DNA of 64,000 nt. Origin: JANPCX01 sp966211815 (GTDB lineage: Bacteria > Pseudomonadota > Gammaproteobacteria > Burkholderiales > Burkholderiaceae_C). The notes beneath the pieces are model-generated. The model saw nothing but the letters and a program-made list of their open reading frames with translations, did not search any database and was not told the origin of the DNA. The stretch is from NCBI GenBank assembly GCA_966211815.1, contig CBIHOD010000011.1, positions 1-64,000 of the forward strand, read 5' to 3'. A program made the position numbers and the translations under genes. This document shows, piece by piece, positions 25,730 through 35,200 of the stretch (position 1 is the first letter of the stretch; every line of letters begins with the position of its first letter).

Positions 25730-26728
25730 ATGAGGCACATTCGAGTCGGCGTTTCCGGCTGGCGCTACCCGGAATGGCGCGGCGCGCTCTATCCACGTGG
25801 CCTGGTTCAAAAACGCGAACTGGAATTTGCCTCCCGCGTATTGCCGTCGATCGAACTCAACGGTTCTTTCTACGGCACTCAGCGGCCGGAAAGCTATGCG
25901 CGCTGGCGCGACGAGACCCCCGACGGCTTCGTCTTCAGCGTGAAGGGGCCGCGGGCCGTCACCCACCTGCACCGGCTGCACGACATCGACGGTCCGATGG
26001 CCGATTTCTTCGCCTCCGGCCTGTTCGAGCTGAGGGACAAACTCGGCCCCGTCTTGTGGCAGTTCCCGTCCAGCCTGCGCTTCGATCCTGGCTTGTGGGC
26101 GACCTTCCTCGCCGCCCTGCCCCACGACACCGGCGGCGCCCAGGCGGTCGCGCGGCGGCACCGGCCTTGGATGAAAGGCCGCGTTTCGCTCGAGGTCGAC
26201 GAGGAACGGCCGATGCGCCATGCGGTGGAGGTGCGCCACCTCAGCTTCGTCGACGAGCGCTTCGTCGAAATGCTGCGCGAGCACGGCGTCGCGCTGGTGG
26301 TGGCAGACACCGCCGGGCAGTTCCCGCTGCTGGAGGACGTCTGCGCCGACTTCGTCTACGTGCGGCTGCACGGGGACGAAAAGCTCTACGCGAGCGGCTA
26401 CAGCGGCCCAGCGCTCGACGACTGGGCCGGGCGCATCCGCGCATGGGCGGGTGGCGGCCAGCCCGCGAACGCGAGGCTGGCGTCGCCTTCCTCGGCGCCG
26501 CCGCGGCGCAAGTCGCGCGACGTCTACTGCTATTTCGACAACACCGCCGAGGCGCACGCGCCGGTCGACGCGATGGCGCTGCTGGAGCGCCTGGGCCTCA
26601 AGGACCAGCGGCAAGCGGCGCTGGATGACATGGCCTCCGCCTCGGGCGGCGGGCGCCCGCACCGCCGGGACGGCGGGCCTCGGCGCCGCGCCCAAGGCGT
26701 GGGAGGCGCGGAGGGTGGCGTTGGATAA
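25730..26728 (+). CDS. DUF72 domain-containing protein
   Basis: This 332-residue protein matches the DUF72 (YecE-like) family, a TIM-barrel fold of unknown activity: it opens with IRVGVSGWRYPEWRGALYP, followed by ELNGSFYGTQRPESYARWRDETP and FVFSVKGPRAVTH, and near the end VYCYFDNTAEAHAPVDAMAL. The start at 25730 has a very strong AGGAGG ribosome site just upstream. It lies immediately after the AT-rich islet and returns to the high-GC composition of the chromosome. The last 35 residues are Gly/Arg-rich low complexity. Confidence 0.85.
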   Translation: MRHIRVGVSGWRYPEWRGALYPRGLVQKRELEFASRVLPSIELNGSFYGTQRPESYARWRDETPDGFVFSVKGPRAVTHLHRLHDIDGPMADFFASGLFELRDKLGPVLWQFPSSLRFDPGLWATFLAALPHDTGGAQAVARRHRPWMKGRVSLEVDEERPMRHAVEVRHLSFVDERFVEMLREHGVALVVADTAGQFPLLEDVCADFVYVRLHGDEKLYASGYSGPALDDWAGRIRAWAGGGQPANARLASPSSAPPRRKSRDVYCYFDNTAEAHAPVDAMALLERLGLKDQRQAALDDMASASGGGRPHRRDGGPRRRAQGVGGAEGGVG

Positions 26729-26737
26729 TCCCATCCC

Positions 26738-27952
26738 ATGAACCCCCTGCTGTCCAAGCTCCAGCCCTACCCCTTCGAACGCCTGCGCCAGCTGACGCGC
26801 GACATCACGCCCAACCCGGCGCTGCGCCCCATCAGCCTCGGCATCGGCGAGCCCAAGCACCCCACGCCGCCGTTAATCGAGCAGGCCATCGCCGACCACC
26901 TGAAAGGCCTGTCCAGCTATCCGGCGACGGCGGGCGAGCCGGCCCTCAGGCAGGCCATGGCCGACTGGGTGGAACGCCGCTACGGCGTGCGGCTGGACGC
27001 GGCCACCCAGGTCCTGCCGGTCAACGGATCGCGCGAGGCGTTGTTCTCGCTGGCCCAGACCGTGGTCGACCCCGGCAGCCCCGGCGCCGCCGTCGTCTGT
27101 CCCAACCCCTTCTATCAAATCTACGAAGGCGCGGCCCTGCTGGCCGGCGCCGAACCCTACTTCGCCAACAGCGACCCGGCCCGCAACTTTGCCGCCGACT
27201 GGGACGCCGTGCCCGACGCGGTCTGGGCCCGCGCCCAGTTGCTCTACGTCTGCTCGCCCGGCAACCCGACCGGCGCGGTGATGCCCCTGGCCGAGTGGGA
27301 GAAACTCTTCGCGCTGAGCGACCGCTACGGTTTCGTGATCGCTTCGGACGAGTGCTATTCCGAGATCTATTTCCGCGACGAACCGCCGCTGGGCGCGCTG
27401 CAGGCCGCGCAACGGCTCGGACGCGGCGACTTCCGCCGGCTGGTCGTGCTGACCAGCCTGTCCAAGCGCTCCAACGTGCCCGGCATGCGCTCGGGCTTCG
27501 TCGCCGGCGACGCCCAGCTGCTCAAGTCCTTCCTGCTGTACCGCACCTACCACGGCAGCGCGATGAGCCCCGTCGTGCAGCAGGCCAGCATCGCGGCCTG
27601 GAACGACGAAGCCCACGTCGTGGCCAACCGCGAGCAGTACCGGCGCAAGTTCGCCCAGGTGACGCCGGTCCTCGCGGACGTGCTGGACGTGGCGCTGCCG
27701 GACGCCGGCTTCTACCTCTGGGCCGGCGTGGGCGGGGTGAAGGAGGGCATGGACGACATCGCCTTCGCCCAAGGGCTGCTGGCTCAATACAATGTCTCGG
27801 TTCTGCCGGGCAGCCTGCTGGCCCGGCAGGCGCACGGCGTCAACCCGGGCGCCAACCGCATCCGCCTGGCCCTCGTGGCCGAAGCCGCCGAATGCCTGGA
27901 GGCGGCCGAGCGCATCGCGGCCTTCACCCGTAGCCTCCGCGCACCGCGGTAG
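26738..27952 (+). CDS. dapC: Succinyldiaminopimelate transaminase
   Basis: This 404-residue fold-type I aminotransferase carries SPGNPTG (173-179) and the PLP lysine Lys243 in LTSLSKRSNVPGMRSGF. It is assigned to DapC because dapD follows 41 bp later and dapE is downstream, and because the N-terminus MNPLLSKLQPYPFERLRQL is typical of that family. It converts N-succinyl-2-amino-6-ketopimelate to N-succinyl-LL-diaminopimelate on the route to lysine and peptidoglycan. The start lies 9 bp after the DUF72 stop, so they could be read together. Confidence 0.92.
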   Translation: MNPLLSKLQPYPFERLRQLTRDITPNPALRPISLGIGEPKHPTPPLIEQAIADHLKGLSSYPATAGEPALRQAMADWVERRYGVRLDAATQVLPVNGSREALFSLAQTVVDPGSPGAAVVCPNPFYQIYEGAALLAGAEPYFANSDPARNFAADWDAVPDAVWARAQLLYVCSPGNPTGAVMPLAEWEKLFALSDRYGFVIASDECYSEIYFRDEPPLGALQAAQRLGRGDFRRLVVLTSLSKRSNVPGMRSGFVAGDAQLLKSFLLYRTYHGSAMSPVVQQASIAAWNDEAHVVANREQYRRKFAQVTPVLADVLDVALPDAGFYLWAGVGGVKEGMDDIAFAQGLLAQYNVSVLPGSLLARQAHGVNPGANRIRLALVAEAAECLEAAERIAAFTRSLRAPR

Positions 27953-27993
27953 GCCCCCGTACACCCTTCCGCAGGCCACCGCCTGAAACACCC

Positions 27994-28818
27994 ATGAGCC
28001 AACAACAATTGCAATCCACCATCGAACTCGCGTGGGAGAACCGCGCGTCGATCACCCCCACCAACAGCCCCGACGTGCGCGAGGCGGTCGAGCAGGTGAT
28101 CTCCGACCTGAACAAGGGCCGCGTGCGCGTCGCCGAGCGCCAGGGCGTGGGCCAGTGGACGGTGAACCAGTGGGTGAAGAAGGCGGTGCTGCTGTCCTTC
28201 CGCCTGAACGACAACCAGGTCATGCACGCGGGCGAGCTGGCCTACTTCGACAAGGTCAAGACCAAGTTCTCGCAGCTCAGCGACGAAGAAATCCGCGAAG
28301 CCGGCGTGCGCGTGGTGCCGCCGGCGGTCGCCCGCCACGGCTCCTACCTGGCCAAGAACGTGGTGCTGATGCCCTCGTACGTGAACATCGGCGCCTACGT
28401 CGACGAGGGCACCATGGTGGACACCTGGGCCACCGTCGGCTCTTGCGCCCAGATCGGCAAGAACGTGCACCTGTCCGGCGGCGTCGGCATCGGCGGCGTG
28501 CTGGAGCCGCTGCAGGCCAACCCGACCATCATCGAGGACAACTGCTTCATCGGCGCCCGCTCCGAGGTGGTCGAGGGCGTGATCGTCGAGGAGAACTCGG
28601 TGATCTCGATGGGCGTGTTCATCGGCCAGAGCACCAAGATCTACGACCGCGCCACCGGCGAGGTCACCTATGGCCGCGTCCCGGCCGGCTCCGTCGTCGT
28701 CAGCGGCAGCCTGCCCAGCGCCGACGGCAAGTACAGCCTGAACTGCGCCGTGATCGTCAAGCGCGTGGACGCGCAGACACGCTCCAAAACCAGCATCAAC
28801 GAACTGCTGCGGAGCTGA
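27994..28818 (+). CDS. dapD: Tetrahydrodipicolinate N-succinyltransferase
   Basis: This 274-residue enzyme makes N-succinyl-2-amino-6-ketopimelate from tetrahydrodipicolinate and succinyl-CoA, the step before DapC. After an N-terminal helical region (IELAWENRASITP), the middle is a left-handed beta-helix of hexapeptide repeats (MPSYVNIGAYVDEGTMVDTW, GVGIGGVLEPLQANPTIIED). The C-terminus is LNCAVIVKRVDAQTRSKTSI. Family length and motifs are complete. Confidence 0.96.
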   Translation: MSQQQLQSTIELAWENRASITPTNSPDVREAVEQVISDLNKGRVRVAERQGVGQWTVNQWVKKAVLLSFRLNDNQVMHAGELAYFDKVKTKFSQLSDEEIREAGVRVVPPAVARHGSYLAKNVVLMPSYVNIGAYVDEGTMVDTWATVGSCAQIGKNVHLSGGVGIGGVLEPLQANPTIIEDNCFIGARSEVVEGVIVEENSVISMGVFIGQSTKIYDRATGEVTYGRVPAGSVVVSGSLPSADGKYSLNCAVIVKRVDAQTRSKTSINELLRS

Positions 28819-28918
28819 TAGTCTTGCCGCTGGCGCCTGGCGCGCGGGGCGGGAAGCCCCGCCGCGCCAGGGAGGGCGCCATCCCAACTCGGCAACAAGC
28901 ACACCAAAGGATCCGGTC

Positions 28919-30073
28919 ATGAGCGGTGGAAACATGGAGCGCGTGCTCCGCCTGATGTCTGAAAAAGGCGCGTCCGACGTCTACCTGTCGGCCAACACGC
29001 CCATCCTCATCAAGATCAACGGGCAGATCCTCCAGCTCAGCGACCAGCCGCTCACCCACACCCAGCCGCGGCAGCTGCTGGCCGAGGTGCTCAGCCCGCA
29101 GCAGCTCGAAGAGCTTGACGACACCGGCGAGCTGAACGTCGGCGTGGGCCTGGCCGGCGTGGGCAGCTTCCGCCTGAGCGGTTTCAAGCAGCGGGGCTCG
29201 GTGGCCGCGGTGTTCCGCTGCATCCCGTTCACGATCCCGCCGCTGGACAGCCTGGGCGTGCCCGCGCTGCTGAACACCCTGGTGCTCGAGAAACGCGGCC
29301 TGATCCTGATGGTCGGCGCCACCGGCACCGGCAAGAGCACGACGCTGGCCTCGATGCTCGAACAGCGCAACCAGCAGCTGGCCGGCCACATCCTCACCAT
29401 CGAGGATCCGATCGAATTCCTGTTCACCAACAAGAAGTCGGTGGTCAACCAGCGCGAGGTCGGGCGCGACACCCAGTCGCTGCAGGTCGGCCTGAAGAAC
29501 GCGCTGCGTCAGGCGCCCGACTGCATCCTGATCGGCGAGATCCGCGACCGCGAGACCATGACCGCGGCGATCTCGTACGCGCTGTCCGGCCACCTGGTGC
29601 TGTCGACGCTGCACGCGAACAACAGCTACCACGCCCTCGGCCGGATCCTGTCGTTCTACACGCCCGAGGCGCGCCCCGCCCTGCTGGCCGACCTCGGCGC
29701 CGGCCTGCGCGCCGTCGTCTCCCAGCGCCTGGTGCGCGCCACCACGGGGGGGCGCACGCCGGCCGTCGAGGTGCTGCTGAACACCAAGCTCGTCTCCGAG
29801 TTGATCGAACAGGGCGACTTCAGCGGCATCAAGGAGGCCATGGAAAAGTCCCTCGCCGAAGGCTCGCAGACCTTCGAGCAGGACCTGGCCCGGCTCATCA
29901 CCCAGGGCACCATCACCCGCGACGAGGGCCTGGCCTTCGCCGACTCGCCGACCAACCTGATGTGGCGGCTGCAGAACGACATGTCGCCGGTGTCGCGCGC
30001 CTCGGTCAAGAAGGAAGAGCAGGAAGACCACGCCACCTTCACCGAGATCACGCTCGACGTGCGGGGGGATTGA
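28919..30073 (+). CDS. pilU: PilT/PilU-type pilus retraction ATPase
   Basis: This 384-residue secretion ATPase has an N-terminal PAS-like domain (MSEKGASDVYLSANTPILIKINGQ) and a RecA-like core with Walker A GATGTGKST (133-141), the Asp box TIEDPIEFLF, Walker B ILIGEIRD (203-210) and the His box GHLVLSTLHANN. The acidic C-terminal tail and overall length fit PilU better than PilT. It powers or assists type IV pilus retraction. It lies between dapD and dapE, with 100 bp before it and 429 bp after it. Confidence 0.87.
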   Translation: MSGGNMERVLRLMSEKGASDVYLSANTPILIKINGQILQLSDQPLTHTQPRQLLAEVLSPQQLEELDDTGELNVGVGLAGVGSFRLSGFKQRGSVAAVFRCIPFTIPPLDSLGVPALLNTLVLEKRGLILMVGATGTGKSTTLASMLEQRNQQLAGHILTIEDPIEFLFTNKKSVVNQREVGRDTQSLQVGLKNALRQAPDCILIGEIRDRETMTAAISYALSGHLVLSTLHANNSYHALGRILSFYTPEARPALLADLGAGLRAVVSQRLVRATTGGRTPAVEVLLNTKLVSELIEQGDFSGIKEAMEKSLAEGSQTFEQDLARLITQGTITRDEGLAFADSPTNLMWRLQNDMSPVSRASVKKEEQEDHATFTEITLDVRGD

Positions 30074-30132
30074 CGGCGTGGGTTGCGGGTCCGTTGAAGG
30101 ATTCCCCCCCAGCGCGCGGAGAGGGACGCGCC

Positions 30133-30226
30133 GCGAGGGACAGGGGCGAGGGGCTCCGTTCATGTCCCCCGCGGGCTTCGCCCGCTCCTCCTTGACTTCA
30201 CTACGCCCCTCGCCCTTGTCCCTCGC
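30133..30226. repeat. Large hairpin, left half of BIME-like composite
   Basis: Arms of 22 bp (30133-30154 and 30205-30226) match at 21 positions. The enclosed 50 nt include a smaller hairpin, GCGGGC-TTC-GCCCGC, inside a 44-nt unit (30153-30196) that recurs in inverted orientation at 30318-30363. Confidence 0.85.
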
Positions 30227-30282
30227 TCGAAACCAAAGATGGCATGCCCCCAAAGAAACGGCGTACCTCGCATGGTTCCTGA

Positions 30283-30388
30283 GCGCTGCGGTGGGAGGGC
30301 AGGCCCTGCTACGTTCAGTCAAGGGGGAGCGGGGCAAAGCCCCGCGGGGGACATGAACGGAGCAGGGCCTGCCCTCTCACCGCAGCGC
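30283..30388. repeat. Large hairpin, right half of BIME-like composite
   Basis: Arms of 28 bp (30283-30310 and 30361-30388) match at 27 positions, the exception being a G-T-compatible pair. The 50-nt loop holds the inverted copy (30318-30363) of the unit seen at 30153-30196, with its inner stem lengthened by one compensatory pair (GCGGGGC-AAA-GCCCCGC). Confidence 0.87.
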
Positions 30389-30502
30389 GATTGCGCCAAA
30401 CCACCGCAAGCCGCACTCACCATGCCCCTAGCGATCTTTTCAACCAATTTCCAAAACATCAGGACTCCCCTTTAAGGGCGAGCCTGGACGAGCTTCATCC
30501 CG

Positions 30503-31651
30503 ATGAAAACGCTCCAACTGACCGAGCAACTGCTGTCTCTGCCCTCGGTCACGCCCGATGACGGCGGCTGCCAGGCGCTGATCGCCGAACGCCTGCGGGC
30601 GCTGGGCTTCGAATGCACCGACCTGCCCTTCGGCCCGGAAAGCGAAAGGGTGTCCAACCTCTGGGCCGTCAAGCGCGGACGGGGCGGGCAAGCCGGACCG
30701 CTGCTGGTGTTCGCCGGCCACACCGACGTCGTGCCCACCGGCCCGGCCGACCAGTGGACGACGCCGCCCTTCCTGCCCAGCCACCGGGACGGCCATCTCT
30801 ACGCGCGCGGCGCGGCCGACATGAAGACCTCGCTGGCGGCGATGGTGGTGGCGAGCGAGGAATTCGTCCAGGCCCTACCCGCCCACGCCGGGTCGATCGC
30901 CTTCCTGCTGACCAGCGATGAAGAAGGCCCGGGCACCCACGGCACCGTCAAGGTGTGCGAATGGCTGCGCGCGCAAGGCATCCGCCCCGACTACTGCATC
31001 GTCGGCGAGCCGACTTCGGTCGACCGCCTGGGCGACATGATCAAGAACGGCCGCCGCGGCTCGCTGTCGGGCAGGCTCACCGTGCGCGGCGTGCAAGGCC
31101 ACATCGCCTACCCCCACCTGGCGAAGAACCCGGTCCACATGCTGGCACCCGCGCTGGCCGAGCTGGCCGCGACGCGATGGGACGGCGGCAACGCCTTCTT
31201 CCCGCCCACCACCTGGCAGGTGTCGAACATCCAGGCCGGCACCGGCGCGACCAACGTGATCCCGGGCGAGCTGGTGCTGCAGTTCAACTTCCGCTTCTCC
31301 ACCGAATCCACCGCCGCGTCGTTGAAAGAGCGCGTGCACGAGGCGCTGGAACGCCACGGCGTCGACCATGACATCGCCTGGAACCTGAGCGGGGAGCCCT
31401 TCATCACCGAGCCCGGGTCCCTGAGCCGCGCGGTGTGCGGGGCGATCGAGCGCGAAACCGGCCTGGCGGCCGAGCTGTCCACCACCGGCGGCACCTCCGA
31501 CGCGCGCTTCATCGCCAAGATCTGCCCGCAGGTGCTGGAATTCGGGCCGGTCAACGCCACCATCCACCAGATCGACGAGCGCGTGGCGCTGGACTCGATC
31601 GAACCGCTGAAGAACATCTACCGCAGAACCTTGGAAACCTTGCTGACATGA
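30503..31651 (+). CDS. dapE: Succinyl-diaminopimelate desuccinylase
   Basis: This 382-residue M20-family metallohydrolase removes succinate from N-succinyl-LL-diaminopimelate. Metal and catalytic residues are visible: FAGHTDVVPTG (His73), ARGAADMKTSLAA (Asp106), TSDEEGPGTHGT (Glu140, Glu141), EPTS, and the C-terminal histidine in NATIHQIDERV. It completes the dapC-dapD-dapE set in this cluster. The stop overlaps the prmB ATG by 4 bp. Confidence 0.96.
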   Translation: MKTLQLTEQLLSLPSVTPDDGGCQALIAERLRALGFECTDLPFGPESERVSNLWAVKRGRGGQAGPLLVFAGHTDVVPTGPADQWTTPPFLPSHRDGHLYARGAADMKTSLAAMVVASEEFVQALPAHAGSIAFLLTSDEEGPGTHGTVKVCEWLRAQGIRPDYCIVGEPTSVDRLGDMIKNGRRGSLSGRLTVRGVQGHIAYPHLAKNPVHMLAPALAELAATRWDGGNAFFPPTTWQVSNIQAGTGATNVIPGELVLQFNFRFSTESTAASLKERVHEALERHGVDHDIAWNLSGEPFITEPGSLSRAVCGAIERETGLAAELSTTGGTSDARFIAKICPQVLEFGPVNATIHQIDERVALDSIEPLKNIYRRTLETLLT

Positions 31652-32583
31652 ACCTGATCGAATTCATCACCGCGCAAAGCGCCCGCCTCAAACAGGCGGG
31701 CGTTTCGTTTGGGCACGGCACGCTCAACGCCTTCGACGAAGCCGCGTGGCTGGTGCTGTGGTCCCTCGGGCTGGACATGGACGCGCTCGAAGCCAACGCC
31801 AAGAAGGCGCTGTCGGCCGAGGAGTCGGCCAAGGCCGAAGCCGTGGTCGACCGCCGGATCCAGACCCGGCTGCCCGCCGCCTACATCACCCGCGAAGCCT
31901 GGCTGCAGAACGTGCCCTTCTACGTGGACGAGCGGGCCATCGTGCCTCGCTCCTTCATCGCCGAGCTGCTGGCCGACGGCGAAGGCACCGGCCAGCTCGA
32001 TTCCTGGCTGTCCGACAGCACCCACGCGGTGCTCGACCTGTGCACCGGCAACGGCAGCCTGGCGGTGATCGCCGCGATGGCCTACCCCGACGTGGTGGTC
32101 GACGCGGTCGACATCTCCGACGACGCGCTGGCCGTGGCGCGCATCAACGTCGACCGGCACAAGCTGCAAAAGCGGATCACGCTCAAGAAGTCCGACCTTC
32201 TGGACGACGTGACCGGCCCCTACGACCTCATCGTCTGCAATCCGCCCTACGTGAACAGCAGGAGCATGCGCGAGCTGCCGCGCGAGTACCAGCACGAGCC
32301 GGCGCTGGCCCTGGCCGGCGGCGAGGACGGCATGGACCTGGTGCGCCGCATCCTCCACGACGCGCCCTCGCGCCTGAGCGGCATCGGTGTGCTCGTGCTG
32401 GAGATCGGCAACGAGCGCGCCCACTTCGAGCACGCCTTCCGCCGGCTCGAGGTGGCCTGGCTGGAGACCAGCGCGGGCGACGACCAGGTGCTGCTGGTGA
32501 CCCGGGACGCCCTCGCCCGCTGGCTGGCGAGCCCGCACGCCGGCCGTGCGGAGAACGACGGCAAGAAGAAGAAAGCACCATGA
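31648..32583 (+). CDS. prmB: 50S ribosomal protein L3 glutamine methyltransferase
   Basis: This 311-residue SAM-dependent enzyme methylates a glutamine on ribosomal protein L3. It has the SAM motif DLCTGNGSLAV (130-140) and the glutamine-binding NPPY motif at 198-201 within LIVCNPPYVN, plus YREAWLQNVPFYVDER-like N-terminal sequence characteristic of PrmB (here TREAWLQNVPFYVDER). The ATG at 31648 overlaps the dapE stop. It ends in a lysine-rich tail and overlaps the next gene as ATGA, so dapE-prmB-ABC-F are translationally coupled. Confidence 0.92.
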   Translation: MNLIEFITAQSARLKQAGVSFGHGTLNAFDEAAWLVLWSLGLDMDALEANAKKALSAEESAKAEAVVDRRIQTRLPAAYITREAWLQNVPFYVDERAIVPRSFIAELLADGEGTGQLDSWLSDSTHAVLDLCTGNGSLAVIAAMAYPDVVVDAVDISDDALAVARINVDRHKLQKRITLKKSDLLDDVTGPYDLIVCNPPYVNSRSMRELPREYQHEPALALAGGEDGMDLVRRILHDAPSRLSGIGVLVLEIGNERAHFEHAFRRLEVAWLETSAGDDQVLLVTRDALARWLASPHAGRAENDGKKKKAP

Positions 32584-34553
32584 TCGTCATCAAGAACGTC
32601 ACCCTGCGCCGCGGCACCAAGGTCGTGCTGCAGGACGCAAGCAGCACCCTGCAGCCGGGCGAGAAGGTCGGCCTGGTCGGGCGCAACGGCGCGGGCAAGT
32701 CCAGCCTGTTCTCGCTGCTGACCCACCGCCTGCAGTCCGACAGCGGCGACGTCGAGATGCCGCCGCGCTGGATCGTCGGCGAAGTGGCGCAATCCATGCC
32801 CGAGACCGACGACCCCGCCACGCTCTTCGTGCTGCAGGGCGACACCCGCCTGATGGCCGCGCAGGCCGCGCTCGAGCAGGCCGAGGCCGCCGACGACGGC
32901 AACGCCATGGGCGAGGCCCACATGGCCATCGCCGAGGCCGGCGGTTTCGACGCGCCCGCCCGCGCCCAGGCGCTGCTGATGGGCCTGGGTTTCCGCACCG
33001 ACCAGCTCGACCTGCCTGTCAACAGCTTCTCCGGCGGCTGGCGCATGCGGCTGCAGCTGGCCCGCGCCCTGATGTGCCCGGCCGACCTGATGCTGCTGGA
33101 CGAACCCACCAACCACCTGGACCTGGACGCCCTCGTCTGGCTGGAAGCCTGGCTGCTGCGCTACGAAGGCACGCTGATCGTCATCAGCCACGACCGCGAG
33201 TTCCTCGACGCGGTCACCAAGGTCACGCTGCACCTGGACCAGGCCCAGCTCACCCGCTACGGCGGCAACTACACCGCCTTCGAGGAGATGCGCGCCGAGC
33301 GGCTGGTGCAGGCCCAGGCCCAGGCGGCCAAGCAGCAAGAGCGCATGGCCCACCTGCAGAAGTTCATCGACCGCTTCAAGGCCAAGGCCAGCAAGGCCAA
33401 GCAGGCGCAAAGCCGCGTCAAGGCCCTGGCGCGCATGGAAAAACTCGCGCCCATCCTCACCAGCAGCGATTTCAACTTCGAATTCCGCGAGCCGCCGAGC
33501 CTGCCCAACCCGATGCTGGCCTGCTCCATGGTGGCCTGCGGATACGGCGGGACGCCCATCGTCTCGGACATCAACCGCTCGGTGCTGGCCGGCCAGCGCA
33601 TCGGCATCCTCGGCGCCAACGGCCAGGGCAAGTCAACGCTGGTCAAGACCATCGCCAAGGAGATCCCGCTGATCGGCGGCGAAGTCACCGAAGGCAAGGG
33701 CCTGTCCATCGGCTACTTCGCCCAGCAGGAACTCGACGTGCTGCAGCTCGACGACGGCCCCTTGATGCACATGGTGCGCCTGGCGCGCGACGTCGGCCCG
33801 CCCGGCCGCGAACAGGAACTGCGCGACTTCCTCGGCAGCTTCCGCTTCGTCGGCGACATGGTCAACCAGGCCGTGGGCAGCCTCAGCGGCGGTGAGAAGG
33901 CGCGGCTGGTGCTGGCCATGCTGGTCTGGCAGCGCCCCAACCTGCTGCTGCTGGACGAGCCGACCAACCACCTCGACCTCGACACCCGGGAGGCGCTGTC
34001 GATGGCGCTGAACGAGTTCGAAGGCACCGTGATGCTCGTCAGCCACGACCGCGCCCTGCTGCGCGAGGTGTGCGACGAGTTCTGGCTCGTCGCCAAGGGC
34101 AAGGTCGAGCCTTTCGACGGTGACCTGGACGACTACCAGAAATGGCTGTTGGACAACTCGCGCGAACAGGCCAAGGCGTTGCGGGAAGCGGGCGCCAGAG
34201 GCGGCCAGGCGGTGGCTGGCAAGGCCGCCAGCCAGGCCGCGGCGACACCCGCCGCGACGCCGCCCCCGCCCAGCGGCAGGGAAGACCGCAAAGCCGCCGC
34301 CCAGGCGCGCCAACAGCGAATCGAAGACCTGAAGCCGCTGCGCAAGGAGTTGAACAAGGTCGACAACCGGCTCGGCGTGCTGTTCTCCGAGCGCGACAAG
34401 CTGGAGGCCGCGCTGTCCGATGGCAGCACTGCCCCCAAAGACCTGGCCGAAGCGGGCAAGAAGCTCAAGGCCGTGGGCGACGAGATCGCCGGGCTGGAAG
34501 GCCGCTGGCTGGAATTGAGCACCGAGATCGAGGAATTGGAGGGTGGGCGGTGA
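32580..34553 (+). CDS. ABC-F family ATPase (YheS/Uup type)
   Basis: This 657-residue soluble protein has two ABC ATPase cassettes: Walker A GRNGAGKSS (34-42) and GANGQGKST, signatures FSGGWRMRLQLARAL and LSGGEKARLVLAML, and two LLLDEPTNHLDLD Walker B motifs. The inter-domain linker (about 245-290) is Lys/Gln-rich, as in ABC-F factors that act on ribosomes. A further Ala/Pro stretch and a C-terminal coiled coil (about 575-655) follow, as in YheS/Uup. The start overlaps the prmB stop by 4 bp. There are no membrane segments. Confidence 0.92.
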   Translation: MIVIKNVTLRRGTKVVLQDASSTLQPGEKVGLVGRNGAGKSSLFSLLTHRLQSDSGDVEMPPRWIVGEVAQSMPETDDPATLFVLQGDTRLMAAQAALEQAEAADDGNAMGEAHMAIAEAGGFDAPARAQALLMGLGFRTDQLDLPVNSFSGGWRMRLQLARALMCPADLMLLDEPTNHLDLDALVWLEAWLLRYEGTLIVISHDREFLDAVTKVTLHLDQAQLTRYGGNYTAFEEMRAERLVQAQAQAAKQQERMAHLQKFIDRFKAKASKAKQAQSRVKALARMEKLAPILTSSDFNFEFREPPSLPNPMLACSMVACGYGGTPIVSDINRSVLAGQRIGILGANGQGKSTLVKTIAKEIPLIGGEVTEGKGLSIGYFAQQELDVLQLDDGPLMHMVRLARDVGPPGREQELRDFLGSFRFVGDMVNQAVGSLSGGEKARLVLAMLVWQRPNLLLLDEPTNHLDLDTREALSMALNEFEGTVMLVSHDRALLREVCDEFWLVAKGKVEPFDGDLDDYQKWLLDNSREQAKALREAGARGGQAVAGKAASQAAATPAATPPPPSGREDRKAAAQARQQRIEDLKPLRKELNKVDNRLGVLFSERDKLEAALSDGSTAPKDLAEAGKKLKAVGDEIAGLEGRWLELSTEIEELEGGR

Positions 34554-34677
34554 CGGGCCCGCGAGGTTCCACCCCGCCCTTGCCGCGCTGTCCGAAACCC
34601 CATTCGCCGCGAAAGCCCGCCCGCAAGGCATCATCCACACCCGCTGTCTCCCCTCAACTTTAGAAAGGATCCACGCC

Positions 34678-35100
<423 letters not shown>

Positions 35101-35200
35101 TCGCGGGATAATCCCAGCTTCGCCCAACCGCGCGCCGGGGCCCTGCACCACAGTGCCCCGGCGCGTTTTCATGCCCAAGCGGCCATTGCCCCGACCGACC

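Larger units (their letters stand above)
30074..30502. other. Non-coding gap holding a composite hairpin element
   Basis: No gene is supported in these 429 bp. The region is dominated by two large inverted repeats (30133-30226 and 30283-30388), listed separately. The last 80 bp before dapE become less GC-rich (TTTTCAACCAATTTCC) and are a plausible promoter region for dapE. Confidence 0.7.
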
